A stretch of 27,499 bases of DNA, taken from Sperchopsis tessellata. Lineage: Eukaryota > Arthropoda > Insecta > Coleoptera > Hydrophilidae. The notes beneath the pieces were generated by a model. That model searched no databases. It was given only the letters and a program-made list of their open reading frames with translations, and had not been told where the DNA came from. A program made the position numbers and the translations under genes. The stretch is from assembly GCA_033557685.1 (NCBI GenBank), contig JAWQRN010000651.1, positions 1-27,499 on the forward strand, written 5' to 3'. Positions 1 to 9,815 of the stretch are shown here, one piece after another; the stretch's first letter is position 1; each line of letters begins with the position of its first letter.

Positions 1-325
1 TAGTATGGTTGAACTTGGACGCTGAAGGCCGCTGTCATGAACAGGCAGATGCATTGGAGCTACGGTGCTACCACCGTTTGTTACAAATATGATACGCATA
101 CATTAAACGAAGAAATACTTAATTTAATGAAAACCGAAAGAAAACGGAAAAAACAGAATACTTTGGGTATATGATCAGACCCAATATCATTTTTTGAGAC
201 TCATTATATAGGGAAAAGTCGAGGGGAAATGATGGATCGGTTTCTTAACATCATACGGTGGACCGGGCTATCGGTTGAGGAATTGTTCCTAGCTGCCAGA
301 GATTGAGAAAGTAATCAGCAAATTT
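1..325 (+). mobile_element. LINE (non-LTR retrotransposon) 3' fragment, C-terminal domain of RT ORF
   Basis: Three short frames read as the C-terminal tail of an APE-type LINE polyprotein (the kind often annotated as craniofacial development protein 2-like). In order: TWTLKAAVMNR (about 17-50), ALELRCYHRLLQI (about 52-92, shifted frame), then from about 92 a third frame with THTLNEEILNLM, GKSRGEMMDR and RWTGLSVEELFLAARD. These match the family pattern YGxETWTL...W(C/F)YRRML...TNEEVL...GKxxGxRxxGR...W.GLS.EELFRAA. At least one frameshift and in-frame stops (for example a TGA at about 168-170) make it a pseudogene. The element is cut by the window edge, so its RT and endonuclease parts may lie upstream. 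Its C-terminal motifs differ from those of the LINEs at 20 and 26 kb, so it is a different lineage. Confidence 0.8.
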
Positions 326-950
326 CTGCTAGACATAATTGTTTTATACTTTAACTGTGCTAAAGCTCAAGTTTTATTATTTATTTCTACTTTTGGTCGT
401 AATTACAAATGAAAGCCACGCAATTGCTCCAAAGCCCTACGAGGCAAGTACTTAGGCAAACACATGGCTAGTTTCCTAGAGGTTGTGGAAAATGTGATGT
501 CGGTTTTTTAGGTAAGTATCACATATGGAATTCCAAGGCGAACGCCAAGGAGGTATTTGTTGTAGGCAAGCAACTGAAAAACTGAGTTAAGTGGAAGTTT
601 CGTTAGGTTCGCAGAAGTTTGTTTCCCTCCTAATCCAAAAGTACTAGTTCGATCGGTGTATCGATACACTAAAAAAAGAACATACGGAATCTATTTGGAG
701 CAGAGAAGGAAATGTCATTAACGGTTTCGTGAAATTCAGAAAAGCACAAAACTTAAACCCTCTGAGAGGGTATAAACTTTACAAATTTATTGTAAACTAC
801 TATTTTCCAAAACTGAAATAGATACTAACTAAACTATAAAAAGTTTATAATGCCATTGTAAAAAGTTATTACGTCATTATCTATATAAAGTATTGGCTAA
901 AATTATACCGGGAGAGTGTATATTGTTTCGATTGAAAGTAGTATGCCCAT
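326..950. other. AT-rich intergenic, no gene seen
   Basis: No convincing frame or repeat is visible. The only small structure is a short perfect palindrome, accctctgagagggt, near 758-772. The stretch probably includes the 3' UTR of the LINE ending at about 325. Confidence 0.4.
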
Positions 951-1275
951 ATTTCCCATAAGAATTTACATAAGGTTCTCGATTCACATTTCCGCCTTCT
1001 TGGATTTCTGGCGTCATCCTGTGTGACCGAGCGTCAAAACATGAAAGGTGTGTGTTGCCTAACGTTACGGACCCAGGGCTCGCCTAAAAATGGGGGCTAC
1101 CATACATACCCACAAGGGGGCCCATGATTATGGGGCGAAGCCATGCGTACCGTCACGTTAGCCAACACACAGGTCACATGTGTTGACGCTACGTCGCCTA
1201 TCATATAGGATGACGCAAGAAATCCAAGATGGCGGAAATATGAATCGAGCCCCGTATGTAAATTCTTACGGGAAA
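951..1275. mobile_element. Long-palindrome MITE (foldback element), about 325 bp
   Basis: The left arm (about 951-1070) is an imperfect reverse complement of the right arm (about 1150-1275). Both ends read inward as tttccc(a/g)taagaatttaca, then ctcgattca(c/t)atttccgcc, then cttggatttct(g/t)gcgtcatcct. The arms match at roughly four bases in five over some 120 bases. The spacer (1071-1149) also pairs partly, so almost the whole element can fold into one hairpin. It is clearly more GC-rich than its surroundings and carries no ORF. This is the structure of a non-autonomous DNA transposon with long terminal inverted repeats. A target-site duplication is not clear; the flanks only share a weak TA/TTA. 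The superfamily cannot be assigned. Confidence 0.85.
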
Positions 1276-1652
1276 ATTAGCTCGAACTCGTATAGGTATA
1301 CTACTAATGAACATGGAGGTACATGAAAATTGTTTTGTATTGCAACATACTTGGCACATTAATTTCATACACGATTTTGTTCAAAGGTAAACGTTTGAAA
1401 CTATAATGGGCAGATACACTATCGCCATGTTTCAAAGTAATGATTACTGCAAAAGGTAATATGACCTGTTGATTAGTTTTAAAGTGGATCGAACATTTAG
1501 GAAATTATAAACTATCTGTTTGTTATTCTGATTATAGTATTGTGGAAACTGCAAATATAATTAGCATTATAAAGTTACGTAGCACAAAAAACCTAAGCGT
1601 TGATAAAGTAGTTTTTCGAATGCTATTGAGATGATGATGTATTGAAGAGTAT
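1276..1652. other. AT-rich spacer, nothing recognised
   Basis: No gene, no repeat that I can match elsewhere, and no strong structure. Confidence 0.4.
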
Positions 1653-2092
1653 CTCAAACTGCAATGATCTTTCCATAACAGAATAGCGCTTCGGATGAAT
1701 ACTTTCAAAATTATGGGATAAAGCAACGATTAATTTTAATATACACTCTGAGTTAGCAGCAACAAGAATTTATCCATTGGATGAGGTTGTTTTTGAGCAG
1801 TAGCTTTATATAATTTTCTTCTAAGGGTACAATTCCATCGACTTCCAAATTAAACAAAAAAAACTAGTAATGAGTTTATTTTTGAATCTGAAGAAAGTGA
1901 TGGTTTTGAGCTCAATATTTTTTTTTAAAATGTGCTTAATACTCTAGAAAAATTGCTAAGCAAGGCAAAAAAAAAACAGGTAGACAAATTTAAATAACAC
2001 AGCACAAATTATCAATTAAAATATTTTCAATGGCACTACTTAAACTGATATTCTCTCCGAGCGCCATCCTGAAAGATGCATCAAAGGAATTT
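1653..2092 (+). repeat. Dispersed repeat family 1, copy A
   Basis: This stretch aligns with 14003-14497 in the same orientation. Anchors in order: ctcaaactgcaatgatc against ctcaaaccacaacgactc; agcgcttcggatgaatactt against agcgtttcggacgaatactt; gagtttatttttgaatctga against gagtttatttctaagtctga, followed by aagtgatggtt; cgccatcctgaaagatgcat against cgcatcatcctgaaaaacgc. The middle anchor translates in + as EFIFESEESDG in this copy and EFISKSDESDG in the other, an acidic stretch of the kind found in N-termini of some DNA transposases. No long frame survives. The family is unknown to me. It lies directly upstream of the Penelope-like fragment, but copy B has no such neighbour, so the two are probably unrelated. 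Confidence 0.65.
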
Positions 2093-2227
2093 AAAAGCAA
2101 TAATCCGAGCAATCTTGATTTGGTAAAATGTCCAAGAAGACAAACAGACATGAGGATTTACATTGTACGTAAAGTCTACATGAAGAATGTGTTGGCTTAA
2201 CAGCTAAATAATCAATAAATTAATAAC

Positions 2228-2605
2228 TTGGTCCAGATTAAACAGCAGTTTGATTCTTTAAATTTATTAAATCGTCATGTCGTCATGACAGTAATAATTA
2301 TGGACAAAGTAATAGTGTCAACAATTGAGCCTGATGACCCAATCTTCATCGTAAAACACCCCACTATTCGATTTACGATGAACATTGAGTCGTCGCGTTA
2401 TCTTCATTTCTTTGATGTATTTTTGAAACGTAGGTCAGATGATACACTTCTGCAATATGTTTATTGTGAGCCCACTCATACAAATCGGTTCTTGCATGCA
2501 TTGTCACATCATCATCCCTGCCAGAAAATGTCTGTGATTAATCCTCTTATACAGCTAGCTTTCAAGTTGTGTGGCACACTATACATTACCAGGAGTTGCA
2601 TATAA
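2228..2605 (+). pseudogene. Penelope-like element reverse transcriptase, C-terminal part
   Basis: A single open frame without a proper ATG contains TIRFTMNIESSRYLHFFDVF, then LLQYVYCEPTHTNRFLHALS, then HHHPCQKMSVINPLIQLAFK. This is the order of the conserved Penelope-like element (PLE) RT end: IQFTMEIE...LPFLDVL...VYRKPTHTDRYL...SHHHPxQK..V...L..RA. The catalytic YxDD part of the RT domain is absent, so the copy is 5'-truncated, which is usual for PLEs. The nuclease domain follows directly at about 2636 in another frame. In PLEs the RT makes cDNA from element RNA at a break opened by the linked GIY-YIG nuclease; here both are dead. Confidence 0.88.
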
Positions 2606-2635
2606 CGATACCGATGCGCTTCTAATGGATATAAT

Positions 2636-3060
2636 TTGTCAGATAACAGACTGTCAATAAAGCGTTTCAGTAATCCACCTATCACTGACAAAATAACTCG
2701 TGAGGTTAAAGCAACAGCTTATCTACAATTAGTCAAGGAGTATACAAGCAAAATTTTCCACATACTAAGAAAATTTGATATTAAAACTGTATTCTTCAAA
2801 ACATGTCCTGATACAAAGCGAAGGGATTTAACAAGTCCCTTGTTTCTTTGCTAAGGAATATATCGTAGAAACTAAGTGTATGATTGGTGCTTGTTTAAAG
2901 AAGCAAGAATGCCGATCTCAACTTGGTCATATTAATCAATTGGTCATAGCTGAACATCGTCATGAAATAAGTGGCCATACCATTATTTTTCAAGATACTA
3001 AAGTCGTGGTTCGAGAGCCTCCTTATTGTCTTTAAAATTCGGAGAAGCCATTGAGGTTTA
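2636..3060 (+). pseudogene. Penelope-like element linker and GIY-YIG endonuclease remnant
   Basis: The first frame (2636-2854) gives AYLQLVKEYTSKIFHILRKF and DIKTVFFKTCPD, matching the PLE linker (LPYVxGxTdKIgriLrkfxIkTVFkP). A shift of one frame at about 2838 continues as PCFFAKEYIVETKC and then QLGHINQLVIAEH (to about 2957). These correspond to the CeCgkvYIGeTgR core and the LG.i..SAVAEH block of the GIY-YIG domain. EISGHTIIFQDTKVV (2960-3004) follows, then REPPYC. After one more shift GEAIEVYN (about 3041-3064) matches the conserved rEAIEI with the catalytic glutamate position. The Gly of YIG is Val and the Arg region is lost, so the nuclease is inactive. No intron or alternative reading was needed. 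Confidence 0.85.
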
Positions 3061-3264
3061 TAATTGCCCCTCGTTCATTATTTTCCTCTTACACTCGATA
3101 ATAACCATCCAAATGGAATCACCCTTCCCTAGTACATATCCCGCATAGCAATCCTTGCCTATATAACCATGATCTGGCTGAGACTAGATCAGTGCATTGA
3201 CTTCATTCGTTGAAGTTACATCCCTCACCTTGAAAATGTCCTTTACTACAGATAGAAACATCGG
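3061..3264 (+). mobile_element. 3' tail of the Penelope-like element
   Basis: Downstream of the nuclease the + strand holds cgcatagcaatccttgccta, then tataaccatg, then a degenerate block ccttgaaaatgtcc...actacagatagaaacatcgg. It resembles the arrangement I associate with invertebrate PLE tails: a short TATA-like run, then TGAAGATGTCC with a pairing partner and a final GAAACGTC-like end. The partner blocks suggest a decayed stem. A hammerhead core could not be completed. The end at 3264 is a judgement. Confidence 0.5.
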
Positions 3265-4149
3265 CTCTTTCTAGGGCCTCTACGTTGTTTCAACCTAGAA
3301 ACCACATTCATATAGATAATAATCGTGGAATTCTATTATATGTTAAACTATGTTTATATTTTTTAATAAATGTATTTGCAAAAATCTACCAAAATTTGCT
3401 AAGGCCATCTAAATATGTTTTTTTGTGTCTTTCATAATGGTACTAATTGTAATTTAAGATATGAAGCTTCTTGATCAACAAATTTTTTAAGACTTATGTG
3501 CCATGAGAGATTATTTACAAATATTCCTAAATCATTATAAAATGTATCACCTTAAAATCTAATTCTATTTACATAGACAAAACAAAACAAGATCACTTAT
3601 AAAGAGCTTCCATACGTAACCAACCATCGCAGATTCAAAAATGGGTCTTACATGCAAAATAATAATGATATTTAAATGCAGGTGTGGATTAGGTAAGTAT
3701 ACGATACACAGGCTATTTATAAATGTATATTTAAGTACTACTTAAGATCCTGGATAAATATGCCATATGGCCATTCGTAAGCAATCTGACAATGTCTTCT
3801 TTTGGTAACAAAGTTTGTATAATGTACACATTTTGTCGTCAATAAAATATAATTTTTTTAATTACCCATAATTACGATATTTAAAATATTTATGCAGTAC
3901 GTAACACGTAAGATATCTTAAAATGTCATAACTTGATGGTTTTAGTAATATATAAAATTTGTGATATATTAATAATAACTTGTCTGTTCGAAGTGGGACT
4001 TAAACCTTAAGGAATTGAATGGATACAGCAACTAAATCGCAATTATAGGCTAATATCTGTAATAAAATTAAATTTTACTATGTTTGATAACCCAACCGTT
4101 ATACAGCTAATAATTATAATGAAGATATTACCAAAGATAGGCATTCTCT
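3265..4149. other. AT-rich intergenic, nothing recognised
   Basis: Very AT-rich, with many stops in all frames. No repeat matches noticed. Confidence 0.4.
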
Positions 4150-4330
4150 CACAAGCTTGAGATACGTACTTAAATGACAGTCTGACATAAGGACAGGAGT
4201 GCCTCCTCCGTTGGGGAATCGAAGTCCCGGCGCTGAACTCTGAGACGCGAAATACGATGTGAAAATTGAAGGTCGTGACCCGAATTTGAGCAGTAATTCT
4301 CCAGACTAACGTCAACAACGAACCCTCTTC
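4150..4330 (-). other. GC-richer block, possible SINE relic
   Basis: This block is markedly more GC-rich than its flanks and supports a 91-codon minus-strand frame (4043-4318) that I cannot match to any family. On the minus strand acttcgattcc (about 4215-4225) is close to the RNA polymerase III B box GGTTCGANTCC, but no convincing A box sits at the right distance. A tRNA-derived SINE remnant is possible but unproven. Confidence 0.2.
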
Positions 4331-4726
4331 ATCAGTCTCTTGGCCATCACTGAATTATTAGGAGCATCCGCGATAATACGAGATGTCTCAGAAATAAGCT
4401 TGTAGATTGCTGTACTTACCTACACCCTCCAGCAATCTAGTTTGCGTATTTCTCGCACCACATACTGTGAAAATGATAATCTGTATCATTTTTCTTCAAT
4501 TTTCTAGATGTTTTATTTAACATCATCTCATATATCCATAATCTGAATGCTTTCAATTGCAAATGAGTATACAATTTTTTAAAAACTATACATGTCAAAG
4601 TTTGTGTTAAAAGTTACAATGAATAAGTATGCCCCGTATACATACGTGTGCCAGAGTTGGAATATAAAATTAAGTTATTAATTTATTGACTGTTGACACG
4701 TAGTATTACATTTTTGTGTTTAAACC

Positions 4727-5262
4727 GGGTGTTGTGAAACTGTCAAACTTTATTTATCACCCTGTATCTCCATCCATTAGGGGATGTAGTAATTTGAACT
4801 CGCGTAGTTCCTTTGTAATCCACGTTACCTGGATGGGGTGGGCTCCTATCTCCGGGACACCAATAAGCAAACCGATAGTAGCGTATCAGCCATCTTGGGT
4901 AGTATCAAACATCTTATCGGACAGAGCAGACATCAGCATCGTCATGCAATCTTTCGTGTAAATAACTCAAATGATAAATTTTTTCATACCATCGGTACAA
5001 GTAAATATTATTCTTGATTTGTCGTGAACTGTGCAAGCAAACAAACCCTTTGTGTGGACACGCTATATTAAGCAAAGCCACCATAAAGTGCCTTTACATT
5101 TATTCTTTTTTAAACATCCTTTATCCCTGTAGGTGTGATTTTACTGAATTTAAGCCTGTCGCTGACTCAATACAATTAGTAAGCACTAACAGATCACAAT
5201 CCACTTTTAATCCATTTGGTTTAATTTCTATAAATTTGATCGTTTCAAGCAGTTTGTCTCAC
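4727..5262. repeat. Dispersed repeat family 2, copy C
   Basis: This stretch aligns over its whole length, in the same orientation, with 7203-7752. The shared anchors include gttgtgaa near the left end, tacctggat(g/a)gggtg (4826), cagagcagacatca (about 4923), caagcaaac(a/c)...acccttt, and ccacttttaat(c), ending at cgtttcaag. Over a 126-base block at 4826-4951 I count 27 substitutions and no indels against copy D, about 79% identity. The 5014-5298 + frame and the 4716-4961 + frame are shadows. No terminal inverted repeat or target duplication was seen. Family unknown. Confidence 0.75.
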
Positions 5263-5946
5263 ACTCCGCACTTTGAGACTTCAAGACGAATACTTTAGAC
5301 AACGTTTTTGTACTAGTCCATATATGTAAACCTGGTAAAAGCTTAAATATAGTGTCGCACGATAGTTAAAATTCCGTAATTTCCTTACATAAAATTTAAA
5401 ATTTCGTTTTGTAGTTTTCGTAAAATAAGTATAATTATTTTGGATCGTCATTATGGCTATGTCTTTGAAAGAAATCTAGGGGGCAATATAGTCAAACACA
5501 TTAGACTATACCAAGAAATTTAGTTAGCTTAAGATACAGTTGATAATATTTTAGGCAATAAAGCATATTCGGGCGTTTTTAAAATGAATTTCAGTTTAGT
5601 TCAGCGTGAACGTATTTAGAGCCTTAAACATGGCTATCTTCCGCTGCTGTCAACAATGAGATGCTATTCCCTTCATGTATATCTGAAGACAATTTTCACA
5701 TGCAACCTTTAAGTGAAGTTAGACTTTCAAAAGTCAATGTGCTCACCTTTTCTGGAGAAGATTTCATGGCATTTCCTTCTTTTAAAGCCCTTTCTCGTCA
5801 CTGGTTTATGATAAAGCTAGGTTGTCTGACGTTTCTAAGATTCATTACTTACTTAGCTTTATCTGATCCAGCTTTATGTTTTGTTGATTCTCTTCCATTA
5901 AATAAATTAAATCTCATCGCGAGATATATTAATATATCTGAATATA

Positions 5947-5950
<4 letters not shown>
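5263..5950. other. AT-rich spacer with one unassigned open frame
   Basis: A + frame opens at 5661 and runs 115 codons, but its last 20 or so codons simply translate the TA microsatellite. The rest (for example LRFITYLALSDPALCF) matches nothing I know. I see no support for a gene. Confidence 0.3.

Positions 5951-5994
<44 letters not shown>
5951..5994. repeat. (TA)22 microsatellite
   Basis: An uninterrupted run of TA dinucleotides, with imperfect TA-rich sequence from about 5927. It is likely length-variable between individuals and prone to assembly slippage. Confidence 0.97.
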
Positions 5995-5997
<3 letters not shown>

Positions 5998-6849
5998 ACA
6001 AATTTTGACATGTTTATTTTTCAACAATGTGTACACTTATTTGTAATTGAAAACATTCAGATAATTATAAAAACATTTCACCAAAACTTTCCCATCGAGC
6101 TTCACCTCTCATAAATATCTCTTTGTAAGGGTGAACATAGCTTATGCAGCTGGGTCACCTTTCGATCACTTAGTCCTATAAAACGCTTTGAAGTGGTCAA
6201 ATTAGCTAAATTTTGCATCATTAGTCGACACAGCATACTCTCAAAAGTTGTACATCAAAGTGCGAATGTAGAACACTTTCTCGTTTACATCATACACTGT
6301 TACATTTCGCTAATAGTGGTATTTCTTTCGCTCGTGTAAATATTCATTTTTCTTCGTTTCCGCAGTAACCAGGATGACACATCCATCTTAAATGATAACA
6401 ATGCCATGTTATTTCATACATCCATCACTACAACCGCATTGTTTGTATTGACTACGGGTTAAATATTTCAATCATCACAAAACGTTACGCCAAAAATTAG
6501 GTTTAAGAAAACAATACATTGTAATTTATATATCGGGCTTTGGACAAATGATCGATCCTCAAGATTTATCGCCAGAAATATGACAAAAATTTCTGACTTT
6601 GGCTGATCCAATCGACTTCCTCTTACGAAGAGACCTATTCCATCTAATATTATCATCATTGCCGACAGTACCTATCATAGAAAATTCATCAGCACTACTA
6701 AAAGTTGTATAGTATTTGATAATGGGAAAAGTCTAGCAATCTTCGCTCATAAAAGCCGCATCCCTTTTTATAAATGAATTGCATTTATTTTGTAGACTAG
6801 AAGAACCTGTTGTGCAAACCTTCGCTCACTCTGATGACGTCCTGGCTGA
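5995..6849. other. AT-rich spacer, nothing firm
   Basis: A 63-codon minus frame (6468-6659) is present without recognisable motifs. The + strand just before 6850 could hold more of the LINE RT scrap that follows, but I cannot read it with confidence. Confidence 0.3.
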
Positions 6850-7160
6850 GAATTATTTAATTGCCACACATATTTCGTAACGAGACCGGCAGATATATAT
6901 CAAATTTACCTTTTAGCACAACATGTAGTATGCAGATGATTTATTTGGAGTTATCACTCATTACAATCGTTCAGATATCCCCCTCTCAAAAATATCATAT
7001 GGTGCATTTTAATAAAAATACCAAGCCTACTTTACTATATGGAGCTCTCTATCAAAAACTCGTCTTACATAATATCCTCTTGTGAAATTGGTATCATGGC
7101 CTTCTATCGATGGTTAATATTTTTAGTTTGGGTTCTCATAGTTATAGTTATTGTTTATAC
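6850..7160 (+). pseudogene. Jockey/R1-like LINE reverse transcriptase scrap
   Basis: YADD at 6929-6940 is followed in the same frame by LFGVITHYN, as in the RT catalytic box. The next block, in another frame from 6972, reads QISPSQKYHMVHFNKNTKP and then LLYGALYQK. It fits the conserved GxxISPSKTxxVHFTxxxKP...LYGxPL segment that lies some 40 residues after YADD in Jockey- and R1-type RTs. Here the two blocks are only about 43 bases apart and out of frame, and a stop precedes YADD, so the copy has an internal deletion plus frameshifts. It may belong to the same family as the RNase H fragment at 16.8 kb. The outer borders are uncertain. Confidence 0.5.
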
Positions 7161-7202
7161 ATGATGAAATTCCCTCTCCGACATGTCATGGTGGGAAGGG
7201 GA

Positions 7203-7752
7203 TGTTGTGAATATATCAATATGTGCAGACCTTTTTAAATTAAAGTATTTTTAACCCTATAGTTTGCAGCTCATATAGTTCCTTTTTTATTCATACCTGG
7301 ATAGGGTGATATCGTATTTCCAGGGCACTAAGAATCAAATAGATGGTAGCGAACCAGCCATCTTTAGTAGTACCAAACATCGTACAGGGCAGAGCAGACA
7401 TCATTATCGTAACGCAATCTTTTTTAAAAATAACTCGAATCGGTGAAAATAATTTTTTTTTGGTATGATCGCCCCAACTGGATAGTGATGGAAGTGTTTT
7501 CGTAGTGTAAGCAAACATACCCTTTGTATTGACACGTCACATCATGCTTAACCTTTATAAAGTGGTTTTACATATATCCTTTATTTTAAACATTCCTTAT
7601 CCATTTAGGTGTTATTTTACTGTATTGAAGCCTACTGCTGATTTAACATTTCATATTTGATAGTCCACTTTTAATCTGTCGTAGTCACACATGCATCCAA
7701 ACCTCATGGTGTCGTTTCTATATACTTATCGTTTCAAGAGGTGTGACTCGTA
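7203..7752. repeat. Dispersed repeat family 2, copy D
   Basis: Partner of 4727-5262 in direct orientation, about 2.5 kb apart. It supports a 75-codon minus frame (7291-7518). The equivalent 42-codon stretch of copy C aligns without gaps, with 24 of 42 identical residues and one stop in C. Nucleotide identity there (about 79%) is higher than protein identity (57%), which is what neutral drift gives, so I do not call it coding. Confidence 0.75.
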
Positions 7753-8370
7753 CCTATCACCTAGTTTAAGACAAATTGTAGAGATGTACTATTTTCTATT
7801 CAATCAATAGTTATGGTGATGTTTGAGAAATAATGAAATGAAATGGGTTTACTTTAATAATATTGATTAATTAAGTAATTTATAATAACGATAGCTCACC
7901 CCATATTAAGAGAATACAGGAATTTTACTTCATAACAATTCAAGTGAAAATAATTTGACAAAGTTTCTGATAATAATATAAATATTTTGAAGATTGAGTC
8001 CCATAACAATATTCAGAATGGCAAACATACGATCAGGTTATTATGAAAGGAAATATTCATGTAGACAACCAGTGTAAAGCATTCAATCAGCTTCTTCAAT
8101 ACTATGTGAATCTCAACCATGTAAACTATCTATTTTATCTAAAATGGTGGATTTTCATGAATAAGATTCATACAATACCCAATATCCAGCAGTCAGAGCG
8201 TTGATGTTCTATTTCAGTATTGTGCACATTTTGGCACAATATTGCGTTAAATTTAAGAATGTTTCTTATTTTGTTCATTCCTAATAAAGCAAATTTGTGA
8301 AATATATTCTGAATTTTCTTAAAGGCTAGCCTACTACAAATTAAGTGGTGCTAGAAATAGTTTACATGCC
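7753..8370. other. AT-rich spacer; possible interior of a hAT remnant
   Basis: No gene seen. If the terminus at 8398 belongs to a hAT element, the DNA just left of it would be the element's interior, but no transposase motif is readable. Confidence 0.3.
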
Positions 8371-8398
8371 AGGGGATACCAAAGTTTGAGAACCCCTG
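8371..8398 (-). mobile_element. Lone hAT-type terminal inverted repeat
   Basis: Reading inward on the minus strand from 8398, the sequence is caggggttctcaaacttt. This matches the well-known hAT end CAGNGGTTCTCAAACTTT. The element would extend leftward, and the flank at 8399-8406 (ttacgcaa) would be the 8-bp target site. I did not find a matching second end or duplicated target to the left, so this is a truncated or solitary end. Confidence 0.5.
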
Positions 8399-9512
8399 TT
8401 ACGCAACATCATCTCATCCAGGAAACCTCCATACCTTTATAACAAGATACATTTTCGCACCAATGTCCATAACTTTTTGTTTGAGATGTAGGGTCCGATT
8501 GATCTTTGTTGATTGATCATCCGGAGGTAATTGTTACATCCCTGTAAATACCTCGCAACTTTACAATGTATAAAATAGTAATTTTATTTTGTTTGCACCA
8601 CTTCGTATCACATTTTGCAAAGAGATTTTAATTAAACTGTCAGAAATTGCATCAGTTCTACCCGCATCTTAATACAGTAATGACAAACATGGCTGCCAGA
8701 AGACACGCATATTAAAATAAATCCCAATTTGCTATAAATTATTCAATTTTTAGTGTCTGTTTTTTGCTGCCATCAAATCAGTTTTCTGTCTTGTTCTTAC
8801 CCGCAAATCTTACAACTTAGCATGTGTTTTCCACATGCAAATAACTTCGTCATATACATAAGTAACAAATGGTAAAATATATGCCGTTAATTATTCGTAT
8901 TAGTAACACTATCATACAGTTCATTATGTTTGTTGCAGTTATTATTAGTAATTCAAACAGAACAAATTTCAATTACTACTTTTTAACAATATGAACCATA
9001 TTCTTATATACATATGTTTGAATATTTGTACTAAACAGTAGTCAATAGGTGATATTTCTGTATCGTGACTAAGTATGGTTCCAGATAATGTTAGGGCGTA
9101 ATCATCGGCTGAATTAAGAAAATGATAAGGCATCGTTTGGTGATGGGTTAGTTCTTGTGTTATTTGTTGTAATATGTCTAATTTTTTAAGTGCGAGCTGA
9201 TGTGTAGAATGTTAGTTTTATCACTGCTTGGCTAGATGATTCTTTCCTAGAGTGTTCTGCACGTGACGCATATTTTATAGTTATTTCTTAGTTACTTGTG
9301 ATTTTGGACGACTGCTAAGGCAGCCGCTGTAAGTCAGTTCAGTTTTGGTATTTATTTTATTTAGGCATATTTTGTAATAATTCTTACTTTGTTTGTTTAT
9401 GTTACGAATAAATTGTAATTATTTCATATTTGTATGTACTTACTGAAATGTATTCCTTTCGCATTATATAGCGAGTAGTAGTAAATTCAATTATTATTAT
9501 TATCCACAAACT
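8399..9512. other. AT-rich spacer, nothing firm
   Basis: No gene recognised. A short perfect hairpin (gcatgtg/cacatgc, 8820-8838) is present but is probably chance. Confidence 0.35.
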
Positions 9513-9815
9513 TTGTATTTTTTTAATGATGAATGTAGCTGCTATGAACAGTTCAATCAAAAAAATACGCATTTCGATTTAAAACGACGAGGATATCTGA
9601 AAAATCTCTCTAGAGGTATGGCCCTTGATTTTGTAAAAATTTGTTTTTTGTCATCGCATTTGCCACATTTCATAAGAGCAAGGATATGTGAGAAGAATAT
9701 ACAGCTAGAATGCAAGACAACCAACAGTCAAACAAACGTTCCGGAACGTGCTTCAGATGTTCTGAGAAAGAAAAACCGAAAAATAAAGACTCTTTGTTAA
9801 AAATGTTTTAAATTA
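9513..9815 (+). pseudogene. piggyBac-like transposase C-terminal remnant
   Basis: The 95-codon frame contains LKRRGYLKNLSRGMALDFVK, then SHLPHFIRARI, then ERASDVLRKKNRKIKTLC, then a stop, with KCFKLEN continuing just past it. The layout resembles the end of piggyBac-family transposases: RRxFLxxLSxxLV...LPxxIRxxI, then the cysteine-rich finger beginning RC.xC..(K/R)K.RKT...C.KC. One zinc-binding CxxC pair is already lost and the DDD catalytic core is not visible upstream. piggyBac transposases move DNA by cut and paste at TTAA; this piece is inactive. The match is by pattern only and another DDE transposase is possible. Confidence 0.42.

Noticed and set aside
2331..2338. CTGATGAC, resembling the hammerhead core CTGATGA
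   Set aside because: It lies inside the Penelope RT reading frame (EPDDP) and no partner GAAAC with flanking stems sits at the right spacing.
4043..4318. 91-codon minus frame and a B-box-like word, considered as a tRNA or SINE
   Set aside because: No cloverleaf can be folded and no A box was found at proper spacing; kept only as a low-confidence note.
5661..6008. 115-codon + open frame
   Set aside because: Its end is a translation of the TA microsatellite and the rest has no recognisable motif or codon bias.
7291..7518. Minus frame in repeat copy D shared with copy C over 42 codons
   Set aside because: Nucleotide identity (about 79%) exceeds amino-acid identity (57%) and copy C has a stop, so there is no sign of protein constraint.
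9488..9501. Short TTA-repeat (attattatta)
   Set aside because: Too short and imperfect to list as a microsatellite of note.
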